A stretch of DNA of 64,000 nucleotides, taken from the NCBI GenBank assembly GCA_030522415.1, contig CM060112.1:6045001-6109000 (forward strand), written 5' to 3'. This document shows, one piece after another, positions 1-13,015 of this stretch. Position 1 is the stretch's first letter; each line of letters starts with the position of its first letter. A model generated the notes under the pieces. It ran no database searches. It saw only the letters and a program-made list of their open reading frames with translations, and was not told the origin of the DNA. Made by a program: the position numbers and the translations under genes. Origin of the DNA: Channallabes apus. Its lineage: Eukaryota; Chordata; Actinopteri; Siluriformes; Clariidae.

Positions 1-288
1 GTTTTTCTCACCTTTCTAGATGTGGCACAATCACAGGACAGCACATTTATCGCCCCACTCCCATAAAGTTATTATTAATTTGATAAACAATAGTTACAGA
101 GTTTAGAGTCACAGATCACATCTTTTTTTTTAATCAGGCAAATGTCATTTTTGCCATATAATATATAAAACTCAGAGAACACTTAAAGCAGTGACCTCTT
201 GTCACATCACCTACTGTAATATGGAAACAGCATCCTAAATGTCAAACATTTAAATATATATTAAAGTGCAGTATAAAGTGCATGATTC

Positions 289-986
289 TGTCATGGCCTG
301 GTTTATTTTGTAACGTCTCCTCCTCTAGTTCACGCCTGATTCCCTTAAAGAGATTCTCTCGTCCCATGCTGCGTACTTGGATTTGGTTGCTGGACTGCAC
401 TTTGGGTTTAAGTTTCTCGACTTGCTTCTGATTGCTGGACTCGGAGACCCTGATTACCGTTCTCTCATTCTTTGCCCGGCTGTCATTGGAATTAAATATT
501 TTCGTCTCGTCTCTGACTTGCGGATAAATGACCTGATTACGATTCACAGAGTCCTTAAGTTCGGGTTAGCTTCTGAATAAAGAGACTCAGATTATTTCCT
601 GGAATGAATTATTTTTCTGAATTTCAATTTCTATTTCTGAATATTTGTTAAAGAGACTCTTTTCGATGGTTTCAGATCTGTTTTTTGAAATTATTGATCT
701 TAACCATTTTTTCCCTCTCATGCCAAGGATCAGAGTTTTACGCCCTCGGAGCGGTCAGACAGACTCTCTGCCTCTCTATACTCACAACTCCATCAAAGAC
801 ATTAACTACCTCCATCTCAGCTAGTAATCACCAGACTCGGTGTTCACGCTGTTTATCCCTGCAATCACAAGTACTCACATTCTTTGCTTTGCCAGCTTGT
901 GGTACTTCAATAAAGATTAAAGTTTTTTTCATTAGAACTTGTGTGCTCACTTGTGGGTCCCCTGGCGCGTTCAAACCTGTGAGACA
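289..986 (+). repeat. LTR-like dispersed repeat (possible solo LTR)
   Basis: The block begins TGTCATGG and ends GAGACA, in keeping with TG...CA retroelement ends. Near its end it has an AATAAAG polyadenylation-type signal (about 908) followed by a GT-rich stretch, as in the R/U5 part of an LTR. No open frame in it resembles a protein. I could not find matching target-site duplications, so the boundaries and the class are inferred. The flanks (1-288 and 987-1720) show nothing else I recognise and may be intron of the gene whose last exon is at 1721. Confidence 0.35.
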
Positions 987-1720
987 GTCTTTCTATTTTT
1001 CTTTTCTTTGTTACCATGTTTTTATTCACACACATAAAGGTGCTCACCTTCTTCCTTTGAACTATCGTGAATGAACGAAGACTGACCTTAAATCCTCTTG
1101 GGATGAAAAAGAAAAGTCTTGTGTGGGGAAAATTAATTAGTATTTTAGTAAAACAACAATGTACATATATTTGAATTCTAGTATTGTTATTGTTTGGGCA
1201 GTTTTTACCCAGAGTGGGTTTTGAGCAGAGGCTAGGCAGGATTTTTTCAGTGTGATTTGGCAACCCTGGTGAAAAAAAGATTTTCCTATGAATTGCTAAA
1301 ACCCCATCCCAGTTTTGTGATTCATTGCACTCCTACTGATAACTCTGTGGAAGCTAAATGGGACAATGGAAGTGTTGCTTAAACTGAATTTTACACAACA
1401 TTTACAATTAATTCATACTGCAGGTCACATACGTGCTGAACTGGGTGTGAGGGATTCTTACTGATCAGCTGTGGTTTGTCACACCACTATTTATTGTTAC
1501 TGTACACATTATTTATTATTGTTTCAATTAAAGTGAGCACTAATATCAGTCCACTAGTACTGGAAACATTGATGCTCAAAAAGAGTTAAGGAGGTTGCCA
1601 GATTGAGATAGTTTAAAAGAAAAACTTGTTTAAAAGTGGAAGAAGTTTCCCAAATTTCTCAAAAGTCTCATTTTGGTAATGACATTAAGACATAAAATGC
1701 TCTCTTTTCTGTTTTCATAG

Positions 1721-1882
1721 ACACTGAACAAGAACAACTTGCTGCCGGATGAGAGCTGTAACTTCTACCCTCCTCCTCCGCCGCAGACGAACGTCTACAC
1801 CACTACATACTACGCTCCTCCACTGGGTAAATACGACTTCCCGTCTTTGGACTCACCCTGCAGGAACTACATGCACAGCTGA
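1721..1882 (+). CDS. Terminal coding exon of an unidentified protein (53 codons)
   Basis: A polypyrimidine tract ending in TTTTCATAG precedes an open frame that starts in phase 0 at 1721 and reads to a TGA at 1880-1882. The encoded C-terminus is rich in Pro, Tyr and Asn: it has a run of five prolines, then NVYTTTYYAPPLGKYDFPSL, and ends in NYMHS. Third codon positions are GC-rich, unlike the AT-rich surroundings, which supports real coding sequence. It looks like the cytoplasmic C-terminus of a larger conserved protein, but I do not recognise the family. Upstream exons must lie outside the window or in sequence I could not resolve before 1700. The downstream sequence behaves as a 3' UTR with an AATAAA at 4222. 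Confidence 0.6.
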   Translation, partial: TLNKNNLLPDESCNFYPPPPPQTNVYTTTYYAPPLGKYDFPSLDSPCRNYMHS

Positions 1883-4245
1883 ACTCCAGACTCCAACCTT
1901 CCGAACCGTGTGTTATCTCATGTGCAGCGATGCAGCATGAGCCTCTAGAGTGTCTGGATGTTCAACAAGAGCTCAGCACAATCATGGACTTAAAAATCGT
2001 AGGAAAAAGAAAACAAGGGAATTAAGAAAACAAAAACAAAGGATATGTGCTGGGTGCTTGACATTGTTTTGGACGTCTGGGGCTCAAGCTGACGGAAGGC
2101 ACGGTGGTCCAAAAGGCACCAAAATATGGAAACTTGTCCACATGCAACTGAACCAGGACACTTTTGGGCAGGATACACAGATCTGTGAGTCTTCCACAAA
2201 GACCTTGTGATGGAAAGCAAAAATATGACTTTGGATCTGGCATGGTGTTCACATCAGACTTTAATAACTTACCATACTTTCATCCTTTCAGCGACAGGAT
2301 CTGTTCCATTTACGCTTTGACGGTGCAATCGCATCACATTTAATGAAGATGCCATGCTGAAATAGGCACCTGAATACTTTTATAAACAATCTCACCGACT
2401 ACCTACATAAACTTGAATACCACTGGGGACTGATGTAGCTTTTATTGCTAAAAGGGGCCTCAGCCTGGATGTACAGTTTACGGTTCACACACACACACAC
2501 ACACACACACACAGCTGTTTTTTTTTTTTGGTGGTTATGTTTTTTAAACCAATCCAGTGTTGTTAACTTACACCATACATTCTACTAAAGATGCAACGTA
2601 GCGTTAAACGCATCCACTTACACACATTCCAAACTCTATGGTATGGTATATTACGTGTGTATAAAAAATGATGTGTGTGTGTATACACAGGTCTCTGTGT
2701 GAGTTTGATTTGTGTGTGTAGACACATTAGCTGCTCAGAAACCAACATTAAATATGTTAAGTCTGTTATTACAATGTAACTAACAGTGTAACTACATTGT
2801 AATAACTACATTGTACTAATTAGGGATTTATTGATACCAACACTGATACCATAGAGCTGAATAAAGCGACCTGTGCTGTCCTGCGCTGATCAGCAGACGT
2901 TAGTGTGTCGTGCTATCAGAATTGGTATCTGTATCCATGAGAACCAACTGACATACTCATATTGAGTCTGAGAAAAAACTGGCATACTGGCATCATTACT
3001 GTGGCAGAGACATAAGTCCTGTTCCTCACACTTGTGTCCTTTCTCCATCTCCCACACGCCTCTGAGACGAGACATCATGGCTAACACATGCCTCTGTATA
3101 AACTCAGTTGCGTAGATCATTTTAGTTAAAGGTGAAAAGCTTAAGAACTGTACTAATAACTTTTTAGAAATGGTTCAGATCAAAGGGAAAATCGTTCTCT
3201 TTGAAGTTCACTAAGGGAATTTGTTGGGAATTTTTTTATTGAAAAAAAAAAAAAAGCATTTAAAATGAAAATAAGTTGGTGACATCATACTGGATTTGAC
3301 CAATCAGAAGCTTTGCTTAAACTCACACTGAGTGGATCTACACACTTATTAAACACATGCTCGCCGCAAAGTTCCCTTCTTTCATCCGTACGTCTTTTTC
3401 TCTATTTCTTCCTTTCTTCATACCGCTGTAATTTTTGTGTAATTTTTTCCTTCTAATAGTCTTCTGCCCTCCCACATTCTTCCTTTTTCTCACTTGGTTC
3501 CTCCCTTTTCTTTCTTTCTTTCTTTCTTTCTTTCTTAACTCGTTTCCTCCCTCTCAGTTGTTTTTAATTTCTTCTTTTCCATTTTACTTGCTTCCTCCCC
3601 TTTCTTCTCTTCTTTTCTCTCACTTTTTTCTTTCCTTCCGTTTTTCTTTCTCTTGCTTGAATGTACTCTTTTTCTCCTACTGTATTCCTTCCTTTCTTAA
3701 TTTTTTCTTCTCCCTCAATTAATTCTTCCTTCTTCTTTCTTCCTTTTCCTAACTTGTTTCCTCCCTCCCTCCTAAATATTACCACGTTAGCTTTTTCTTT
3801 TCAAGTGCTTCCTCTCTTTTCTTTTCTTCTTTCCTTCCTTCCTTCAACTGAAGGTGATGTCATATCAAATAGCCAGGCAAATGTATTTTAAACAGCTTCA
3901 TCCTCCACTTTATAAGCCAAACATCATCAGTTCTGCTCTTAATGTTGACTTAATGCTCCACTTTCACTCGCTTAACAAACGTCACTTGAGCTTCGAGTCA
4001 TGGAATAACAGGAAATGATTCTCGACGGAAGGGAAGTGCCGCGTGCTGTAGCGCAGTACTGGGACGTGGTGTGATGCTGTACTGTATTTCTCTCTCTCTG
4101 AGACTCCAGCAGTGGTCTGAGCTTCCCTATGCAATACCGGCTCCTCATCACGCCATCACTGCCTTTTGTCTCACTGTGAACTTTTGCAATGGTCTATTTT
4201 TGTATGCAGCGCATCATGAGAAATAAACTTCACGTAAACCTCGTG
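1883..4245 (+). other. Probable long 3' UTR of the gene ending at 1882
   Basis: No further coding sequence follows the stop. The stretch holds a (CA)n tract near 2486-2513, a 450-bp polypyrimidine run (3405-3850) and AT-rich sequence. It ends with GAGAAATAAACTTCACG (AATAAA at 4222-4227), a good polyadenylation signal. Another AATAAA near 2863 could give a shorter form. The extent is inferred from these signals only. Confidence 0.45.
3405..3850 (+). repeat. Polypyrimidine (TTTC/TTCC) tract
   Basis: About 450 bp are almost pure C+T on this strand, with (TTTC)n and (TTCC)n sub-blocks. The open frames on both strands here (Ser/Phe/Leu-rich, or Lys/Arg/Glu-rich on the complement) are composition artefacts. 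Mirror-symmetric homopurine-homopyrimidine DNA of this kind can adopt H-DNA. Confidence 0.8.
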
Positions 4246-4380
4246 TGGTCCAAAAACTCATTCTTTCATCTGCTTTTGCATATTTGTCACACTTAATTTT
4301 TTACGTCAAATAAGGTTTATATGAGGGACAATGACAACCAACCTGAGTAAACACAAACCATGGTTTTTAAATCCTCATTA

Positions 4381-4907
4381 CAGTAAAACCTTGGATTACG
4401 AGTAACTTAGTCTGTGAGCGTTTTGCAAGACAAGCAATACATTTTATACTCGAAAAACAAGCGAGGTCTTGCGATGTGAGTAGTCGGATGCACTTTGTCT
4501 GCCGAGCGTCAGGTGATCACAACGGAGCCAATGATTGTTCTCTCTCTCTCGCGCTGCAGAATTGTGGGTAATCGTCTACCATGCTAGGTCTCACTGCTTA
4601 TTGAAGCGTTGCGACCGTGTGTGTGTGTGACGACTATGCAACATCACATTTTTCGCAAAAACCTTAAAAAGGAGGCAAAAATAGAAAAAAAAAGGCAGAA
4701 ACTTTGATTCAAAGATAAAGTGCAGGTTAATTAGTTTTATTTTTACTTTATATTTTGTATTCCTTAATGTTTTCTGAATATTTTTGGGTTGTGGAATGAA
4801 TCATCTGAGTTTCCATTATTCCTTTGGGAAATCACTTATATATTCGAGTGCTTTGGATCACAAGCCGCTTCCGGAACGACTTCTGCTCACAATCCAAGGT
4901 TTAACAG
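4381..4907. mobile_element. MITE/Tc-mariner-like element, copy 1
   Basis: It starts CAGTAAAACCTTGGATTACG and ends with the approximate inverted copy CAATCCAAGGTTTAACAG, flanked by TA on both sides. It is the most diverged of three family members in the window (others at 7233 and 51239). No transposase is encoded. A (TC)n/(TG)n-bearing core is shared with the other copies. Confidence 0.75.
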
Positions 4908-5269
4908 TAATTCGTTTCATTAATTGAAGCACAGGACGTTAATTAACACAGCTGGCCTGGTGTGAAAAAAGTAAATGTCCCATATTGACTCAGTCAACCA
5001 TGTGTGCTGCCAGTTCTGTTTAACCTCAAACTCACTTTAATAAATCCTCAAAAAATGTTAACAAGCAGCTCATTGTGTCTGGGACCAAGAAAATTCCGCA
5101 GGAGAGACGAAAGATTATGCTTTTGAAATATATCAGCCTTTTTTTTTTTAAAGGGTTACAAGGCCATTTTCAACACCCTGAAACTTAACCCACATTCCAG
5201 AAGACGAGAGAGAAACAAAATTCTGTCGTCATCTGTGATGTCACAAAAGAGCCGTTATGAATGTCTAAA

Positions 5270-5400
5270 GAAGTGCAGACATCAATGGGAGTGTTGCAGT
5301 GTGAAACTACTGATAACTACGAGACGCATCACATCAAGAGACACACATGGTGGTGGTATTGTGATGACGGGGGGCTGCTTTACTGCTTCAGAGCCTTTCA
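5270..5400 (+). mobile_element. Possible Tc1-like transposon relic
   Basis: The sequence around TGGTGGTGGTATTGTGATGACGG followed by GGGCTGCTTTACTGCTTCAG resembles the Tc1 transposase segment coding for a G-G-x-V-x-V-W-G motif. The clearly Tc1-derived block at 25225-25270 has the same order. The similarity is short, there is no continuous frame, and it breaks into a (TC)n stretch. Confidence 0.3.
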
Positions 5401-6089
5401 CTCTCTCTCTCTCCCTCTTTCACTTGCTTTCCCTCCCTCTTCCTTCCTTCCTGTCGCTTGCAGGAGGACGCCATGCATCTCTGCCTCTTCTTCTGTTTTC
5501 TATGAAGGTAATCCATCCTACCTGTCACAGATCGTCCTCAAGGCACAACACATGTCCTTTCCTTTTTCATTTTATTCATGACATGAGGTCTTATCTTTTG
5601 TTTGATTGCTTTAATAATGTTGTCACTTGCAATGACATCCACCTGTCTCTCTACTCATGATTTTACTGCTTTTATTAAACAGCAGTGCTGAATATGTTCA
5701 ATTCCAGCAGCGAAATAAGATCTTAGACAGAATCTGTCCTTGTCATTACAGCATCAGGTAGAGATTTACAGGATCTAGATGAGATTATCCCCGCACTTCA
5801 GCTTAAAATATGAATCTCTCTGCCTTTCACAGAATCAGCTGCTTTTACAGTCTGTACTTTTTACAGTCATGAATGTGATAGAGCCTCAGTCATTACAGAC
5901 GAAACTCCATTACAGTAATAGGACTAATAAAATGCTTAACGAACCCACTTTATCTCCACTGAACAAACGATCTGTCAACATAACACGGACAGTTAGTGTG
6001 TGTATGTTCTGTCCTACAGACTGACGCAGCAGTGAGCTTCATGAGTCCTGACCCACGGCGGTGGCTCCTTCTCTCACTAAAGCACCGAT

Positions 6090-6240
6090 GTTCAATTCAA
6101 TTCAATTCAATTCAATTTTATTTATATAGCGCTTTTAACAATGGTCATTGTCTCAAAGCAGCTTCACAAAAATTAAAAAAAAAAAAAAAATTAAAAAAAA
6201 AAAAAATAATAAATAAATAATAATAATAATAATAGAAAAG
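6090..6240 (+). repeat. Dispersed fish repeat fragment (TTTATTTATATAGCGC family)
   Basis: TTCAA repeats lead into TTTTATTTATATAGCGCTTT and a block ending CAAAGCAGCTTCACAAAAAT. The same order appears at 44926-45010. An A-rich tail and (AAT)n follow. This is the short copy of the longer element at 44926. Confidence 0.65.
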
Positions 6241-6475
6241 AAAATAGATGTTAAACAGGTGTGTGTGTGTGTGAGCAGGTGTGTGTGTGTGAATTGTTTT
6301 GATTTATGAAAAAAGAATGCAGACTATCTGATTGCACATCAGACAATTGAGTCACAATTTCTTTTAAAGTTACCACTTGCTGCTTGTTGCTAGGTTACAG
6401 TTTACTCTGAATGAAAGCGTCTCTGCCACGCCCGTACCTGAGGCACTACAACTGTCCTGCATGATTATCTTAAAT

Positions 6476-6558
6476 CTCTCTCTCTCTCTCTCTCACCATC
6501 TCTCTATCTATCATTCTAACTATCTGTGTCAGTATGGCTCTCTCTCTTTTTATCTGTC

Positions 6559-6605
<47 letters not shown>
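6476..6605. repeat. (TC)n microsatellite
   Basis: Two runs of CT dinucleotides are separated by TATCTATC/TCTGTCCC interruptions. Ser/Leu-rich open frames over it are artefacts. Confidence 0.9.
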
Positions 6606-6607
<2 letters not shown>

Positions 6608-7003
6608 CTCTCCGATCGTCATAAAAGGTTTTGTGAATCTCAGCATTAAAGTTTTTGAAATGTCAGCAGAAGCTTTTACAGTTTTCTCTCTCTCTGTATC
6701 GTTCTCTGTCTCCCTCTTTCATGCTCTCTCTCTCTTTGGTTTATTTCTTTCATTCCTGCAGCTTTTAAGGCATTTGCCATTTCAGAGGTAACAATGCAGG
6801 TCCTCAGTGTGGATGTCTAAACAGCACTGAGTGGAAAGCGTTCACGCAGGATCAAAGCGCCGCTCTCCTCTCGCTCTCTGATCCATTGTGAAGAGTTTCA
6901 GTTATACAGCAGTTTACTTCCTGCAGTTTGAAAGCAAACATTATTATAAAACTCTCATTCAAGATATACAAACAGGTACTGTATACAAAAGCGAATGTTT
7001 TAC

Positions 7004-7042
<39 letters not shown>

Positions 7043-7100
7043 TAACATAATAAGAGCGTTCATTACACACACACACAGACACACACACACACACGTTCCT
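7004..7100. repeat. (AAT)n and (CA)n microsatellites
   Basis: About twelve AAT units at 7004-7042 are followed by interrupted CA repeats at 7066-7094. There is no gene signal. Confidence 0.9.
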
Positions 7101-7232
7101 GTAAGGTTGTGACCTGAAAAATAGTTTACACACAAAGGACTCAGGCTGTAGCAACTAATCGATCTGATTTGATAAAAAAAAAATCTAATTAGATAATATA
7201 AATAACTTATAAAAAATATATAAATTACATTA

Positions 7233-7983
7233 CAGTGGAACCTCGGATTATGAGTAACACGGTTTACGAGTGTTCCGCAAGACGAGCAAAGATTTTTAAT
7301 AAATTTTGACTTGAAAAACGAGGATTGTCTTGGTTTACGAGCACCAAGTATCATGTTTCACGCATGTGCTTCTTGTTTTGATGCCGAGCGTCAGGTCATC
7401 ACAACTGAGCCAACGGTTTTTCTCTCTTGCGCTGCAGAATTGTAGGTAATCGTTTCCCCTGCTGGGTGAATACACACACACACACACACACACACATACA
7501 CTCACTCACACACATACACTCACGCACATACTGTAAACACACACTCTCTGCCTTACACAGAAACTCTGCTCTGTCGCGATTCTTTTCAAAGGTAAAGTGT
7601 GCAAGTTCATTTGTTGTTTGTTTACTTTACAGCAGTGATTATGTTAGTATGTGCTCACGCGATTGTGACTAGCGATGTTCCTTGCTAATTTTTCCGATAA
7701 AACTTTCCGTTAATGTGGTGTGTGCGCCTGCATGCGCAAACGGAAACACTTATCTGTCGGGATTTATTTTTAAGTTTTTTAAAGGTAAAGTGCAGGTTAA
7801 TTTGGTTTATTTTGACTTTATATTTTGTATTAATTATTTTTATGTATTTATTTTTTTGGACTGTAGAACAAATAATTTGAGTTTCCATTATTTCTTATGG
7901 GAAAATTAGATTAAGTTTACGAGTGTTTTGGAATACGAGCCCGCTGCCGGAACGAATTATGCTCGTAATCCGAGGTTCCACTG
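7233..7983. mobile_element. MITE/Tc-mariner-like element, copy 2
   Basis: Inverted termini CAGTGGAACCTCGGATTATG and CGTAATCCGAGGTTCCACTG sit inside a TA duplication (7231-7232 and 7984-7985), the hallmark of Tc1/mariner-type insertion. The 751-bp body holds a (CA)n tract and no transposase. It is nearly identical at the ends to the copy at 51239. Confidence 0.85.
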
Positions 7984-8559
7984 TAGTTGGTTAAACAGTT
8001 CATAAACATTAAATACTTATTACTACATTTTCAATGACATCCACAGTGAACTGTATACTTTGTGTGACTGTGAGTTGTGTGTCATTATTTAATGTTGCTT
8101 TGTAATTAGTGGTTAAAGCAACTAAGCAAGAGACCAAAGTGCTGGGAACAGAGATTTTTGCAGCTGTTTGCAGAGCTGTGTGGAGTCAAACAGGAGGGCG
8201 GAGCTGAGCATAGAGTTAGGGCCAGGGAGAATTTATTGTCTGTGCATGGAGACTAAATAAAAGAGTGAATTTTGCATAATAGGTCCGCTTTTACAGTTTT
8301 CCTGAGTCGTTATGGTTCATTTCTCAAATCAGAACTTGTCAAAACTGGCGGTGAATCATGATGAACTGTACTTATGGCCACCGCGCGAAAGCGCGTAGGT
8401 GAGATCAGGGTATTAGTGGTTAACAGATTATGGGCCAAATTTCGCTGAGTGATGATGGTAGAATAATTATAAAGGTCTTGACTAAAACAACATGCATGAG
8501 GAATCATTTTGATTTCTGCATCATTTTGATGAGGAGTTTTGATTTCTGCAATAGAAAAA

Positions 8560-8745
8560 TACTCGGACTAGTTACTTTTATCACAAAGTAACACTGTAAT
8601 GGTACTTTTTAATGAGAGTAATTTTGTTATATAATTAGTTACTTTAAAAAGTAACGTCTCCCAACACTGATTGTTACATAAAAAAAATAATCCAAGTATT
8701 CTAACGTTACTTTGTAACACGTTACACCCAACACTGTTTTACATC
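8560..8745. repeat. GTAACGCGTTAC-type dispersed repeat fragment
   Basis: The sequence holds alternating GTTACTTT/AAAGTAAC palindromic motifs, ending AACACGTTACACCCAACACTG. A related piece lies at 11430-11520. Such sequence is common in fish non-autonomous DNA elements; the exact ends are not visible. Confidence 0.5.
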
Positions 8746-8869
8746 ATTACATGTAACATGGTTGAAACAGTGGCCATAATCTGTCCAGAATATTTTCAAA
8801 TACAGTAAGTAGTAACTGTAAATAAGTTTTTACTTGATGAGCTGCTCTCAGGTGAATCTTGACTGCACC

Positions 8870-9078
8870 AATGGCGGGTCATGTTTAAAGCATTAGATCA
8901 ACTAGCGATGAACCGGTTCTCTAAAATATATCTAGCTGCCACAGACGCGGTACGTGAGGACGTGAGAGCAGACGTCTGCAGAAACTGGATGAGACACTCC
9001 AAGAGGTTCTTTCAGCGCTGCGTTGTGATGCGGAAGAAAATCTGCCGCCTGTCAGACAGGAACGTCAGGAGGTGTTGA
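8870..9078 (+). pseudogene. Relic of a DDE-type transposase C-terminus
   Basis: A 65-codon frame contains a Met/Arg-rich segment ending near WMRHSKRFFQRC, which resembles the C-terminal helix region of transposases often annotated as uncharacterised proteins in fish genomes (from memory, not checked). No catalytic domain is nearby and the frame stops at 9076-9078. I treat it as a fossil, not a gene. Confidence 0.35.
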
Positions 9079-9684
9079 AAGACTGAAAAAAGTCATAAAT
9101 TCAATCCTGTCCAATCTCCTGCAATCAATCTTCCACATACAGTAATGTGTAACTTTGTTCTGCTGAAATTGATAAACGCCGTACAGACAAAGTGCAGCTT
9201 TGTGCATTTTCAATCACTGTCATCAACTATTAGCCACAGCTTTGATCAGAAAATATGTAGAGAGTTCACTGCTATACGGACAATATGAGTGATAGCAGTG
9301 ACTACCGTCTTCTTACGTACTGACATTGAGATAAATATTTACTGTTGAGAGATAGAATAAGGGTTTTGAGCGAGTTTGAGGCTTTAATGCAGGTAATCCA
9401 TTGTGTTTTGCGGTTTGTACAGTTTTACAAATGTTAAGGATAATTTAAATAAATGTAAAATTACCTGTAAAAAAGTCTAATCATTAAATGTATTGATTAT
9501 CTAATCATTTAGCGATGGACTTAAGAACAATTTGTATGAATTTAACACTTTTTACATTGAATTTCCTTGTTTATGCTAAACGTAATTTTAACAATTGGAA
9601 TAATTTCCATCTAGTATACATGTAAATATAACAGATTGAATATTATTACACTGTTTTATCTGTTTAAAAATGATGATATTATAA

Positions 9685-9715
<31 letters not shown>

Positions 9716-9756
9716 TTATTATTAATGAATCTAATTTAGCAGATGACTTCTGCCAG

Positions 9757-9760
<4 letters not shown>

Positions 9761-9836
<76 letters not shown>
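9761..9836. repeat. (CA)n microsatellite
   Basis: About 38 uninterrupted CA units. The Val/Cys-repeat open frame on the complement is an artefact. Confidence 0.95.
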
Positions 9837-9838
<2 letters not shown>

Positions 9839-11362
9839 GCTGTACTGTGTGTGTCAGTACCAGGGTGAGGAGCGTCTGGAATAATGAAGGCTGCTTTGAT
9901 AACGATTTAAACAAACGGAGAATGTTAGTGTGAAAGTTATCAAACTGATTAACACACCTGAATATGCTGGACTTAAAATGTTATTATATATATATATACT
10001 GTATATATATATAAAATAATGATTAAAATGATTTATTTATCTTCTTGTTTACAAAAGTACTTATGAGTATCATGCTGCTGCTGCTGTTGTTATTTATGCT
10101 GGTTGTTTAACTTGTGTACAGGTTCTCATCCCTGGTCCAGGAGAACATCAAAGCCACTGTATCTCAGGAAGCTGCTTAATTGTACCACGTGGGTTAGAGT
10201 TGAGCAAAGAAGACAAGAATGCCATTGTTGGAAATATGTGATCCAGAGGCCCCCTGGTGGTGATAAATAACGCTGCGGCTAAAATATATGAAAAGCTACT
10301 TAAATTTATTCATTTATACGGTGAGGCACCAATATTCTATATTTTGGGCTACTTTTCATGTCAGGTGATGTATTTATTATAAATATTTTCTCCTTGACCA
10401 TACTATTTTGGAAAACATCTTATAATATCACACTACACTATATAACTGCTCTGCATCCTTTCCTTCACTTGGCCTCAAAAGTTCATAATGTTGCCAAAGT
10501 GACCAGTTTTGCAACATTCACTTTGGCAATTAAGGTTCTTTTGGTTAAAACAATGAATAAAACACATCAGAAGTAACAACTATATATTTATAAATACAAA
10601 AAAAAATACATATTATTAAATAAAAATTTTGAGTTAAATTATTTTAAGGAAGGTACTAACTAAAGTCTGTTCTGTAACACAGAAATGGTTTATCCCAGTT
10701 CCAGGTGACCGGCATCACGTGACTACCCGAATATTTGGCATACATTTTAAACACACTGTGATAAGGGTTATTTATTTATTTATAAATATTTTATCTATAA
10801 TAGCTCATTGTCATTCAGTATATTAATTGTCATCTATGTTAAGTTCACTGTAATGGTTTAATATAAGTGTTTTTGTTAATATTGACAATTTAAAAATAAA
10901 TAAATATTGGCAATTTTAATGAGATTGTTTTTGCCATTATTTTGTGTTCACCTCGACAGTGTTTGAATGCAAAATCACATATTCAGTGGTTACATATTGC
11001 AATTTAATCGCAATCACAGTATTGGTCAAAATAATCCCAATGTGAGTTTTGGATCAAATCCTGCAGTCCTATATTACTGTATATATTTTAACTGTGTGAA
11101 ATATTAAATGGCTCAAACACATTAAACTAATGATTCAGGTGCCACCAACAATTTTGTGCCTTTTTCTCCACATAAATTTTATTATTAATCTCAATAAATT
11201 GTTAATCATTAATCCCAAATTGCTTTAAACGTTTTGTATGGTTTTCTTTTAACACTGTTTTGAATGAAACCCTGGTGTTTATGAAACACAGATCAGGCTC
11301 AAACAAAAAAATTAGGAATAACGGAGGGGTCTGAGTTATCGGGGGCGGGGCTTGTAGGACGA

Positions 11363-11369
<7 letters not shown>

Positions 11370-11414
<45 letters not shown>
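11370..11414. repeat. (CA)n microsatellite
   Basis: More than twenty CA units, followed by a fragment of the GTAAC-type repeat. Confidence 0.95.
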
Positions 11415-11417
<3 letters not shown>

Positions 11418-12165
11418 TAACTGAGTACTTAGAGTAAATGTCGGACCAACCGCGTTATATTACTCGTTACATCAAAAAAGTAATTCAGGTACTCTAACGC
11501 GTTACTTTGTAATTAACACGTCCATAAATTGTAGATATTTGCTTCATTTAACCTGGATGTTCTTCTTTCCGAAGTCCGGTGTTCATGACATCGAGTTAAA
11601 TTGTTTCCTGTTAAAAATGATTTTGTAACACGTTCACTGGTAATGATCTCAATTATCACATTTATAGTTAATTGAAACTAGTTTATAACTATAAGTTTAT
11701 AACAGTTTCTGTTGAAATTGTAAGGAATGCAGTTTTCAAATCCATACATATTTTTTTTTTTACTTTCTTACTGTTTTTTCTTAGTGTTGCAACTTAAATA
11801 ATTAAATCATTGTTTAAATAATTAAATACGTAATGTTTTCGAGATTCTTAGTCATTTTATATTGAATTATGTTTTATTAAAATGTTTTAAGAGGATTTGT
11901 AAAAATATGCCTGTTGTTCTGACTTTTACAATATTAATACTGATAATTCATTTCCTAATCCTGGCCCTGATCCTGTTCTCAGCACAACTGATCCAAATAT
12001 TCAGCTAATGAACAAAAGCTTCAAGCAGGTTGAATAAGATGAAGCAGAGAAATGAAATCACATAAACGTTTATGTCGTGAGCACTGCAGAGCCAGGACTG
12101 AGAAACACTGACTTACAGAATAATGTGTGTAATTATTCTGTAAGTCAGTAAGGAAACACATGAGG

Positions 12166-12200
<35 letters not shown>

Positions 12201-12799
12201 TCTTATATGCTAGTTTAAAGAATAAAAGACAAGAATGTACTAGTTTTTTATTATAAAAATACTTTACAGTTCAGCAGTTTTTTCTAAGTAGATAAAACTG
12301 TACACACACTCTCCAGAAGCTTTTTAAATCCATTTTTTTTTTGCTGTTTGTAAAAAACATATACTGTATAGGGATCACGATTGCGCAGTATAGATTGACA
12401 TATCCAACCCAGGCAATATGATAAACTGAATTTTACTTCATTTTAACCAAATATACAAACATGACTAAGCAAAAAAAAAAAAAAAGTGCCACACAGAAAT
12501 AACACAGATACACACATATTTTGAGCATTTTACATTTTTGCAACGTCATCCTCATATTCAGCTAGTGGTAAGATTTACACATAATGACAACTTTTGTTCT
12601 ACATATAATTACAGTTATAAAACAATAAGCAGTGTTTTATGTGTCTGTGCCGAAATCTGCAGACATTTAATCTATTTACATTTACTAGTTAAACTGTGAT
12701 TTAAACACTCACAAAATAAAAATGAATTGCAAATTGTTTTCTTTGCCATCTACCAAACAAATCGTGGTGTAAAATCCTCACTCACACACTCTATATTCT

Positions 12800-13015
12800 C
12801 TATAGCTCTTATCCTGTGCAGAGGCCTGGAGCCTTTCCCCGGGGGATTCATGGCACTAGGTGGGGCTACACCCTGGATGGGGTGTCAATCCATCCCATGT
12901 AAAAGCACACAGACACTCACTCACATGTTATCGGGAAATGAGGGAGGGGACTGGAGTACCCGGAGGTAAACGCACCAAGCACCGAGGCAGGAATCCACAG
13001 TGCTAACCTCTATTC
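12800..13015 (-). repeat. SINE-like repeat fragment (cGTTCGATTCC/GAATG-tail family)
   Basis: This is a diverged minus-strand piece of the repeat found complete at 32336-32722. It keeps the blocks GCCTGGAGCC, ACCCTGGATGGGGTG, TCAATCCATC and GGAGTACCCGGAGG in the same order. Confidence 0.7.
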
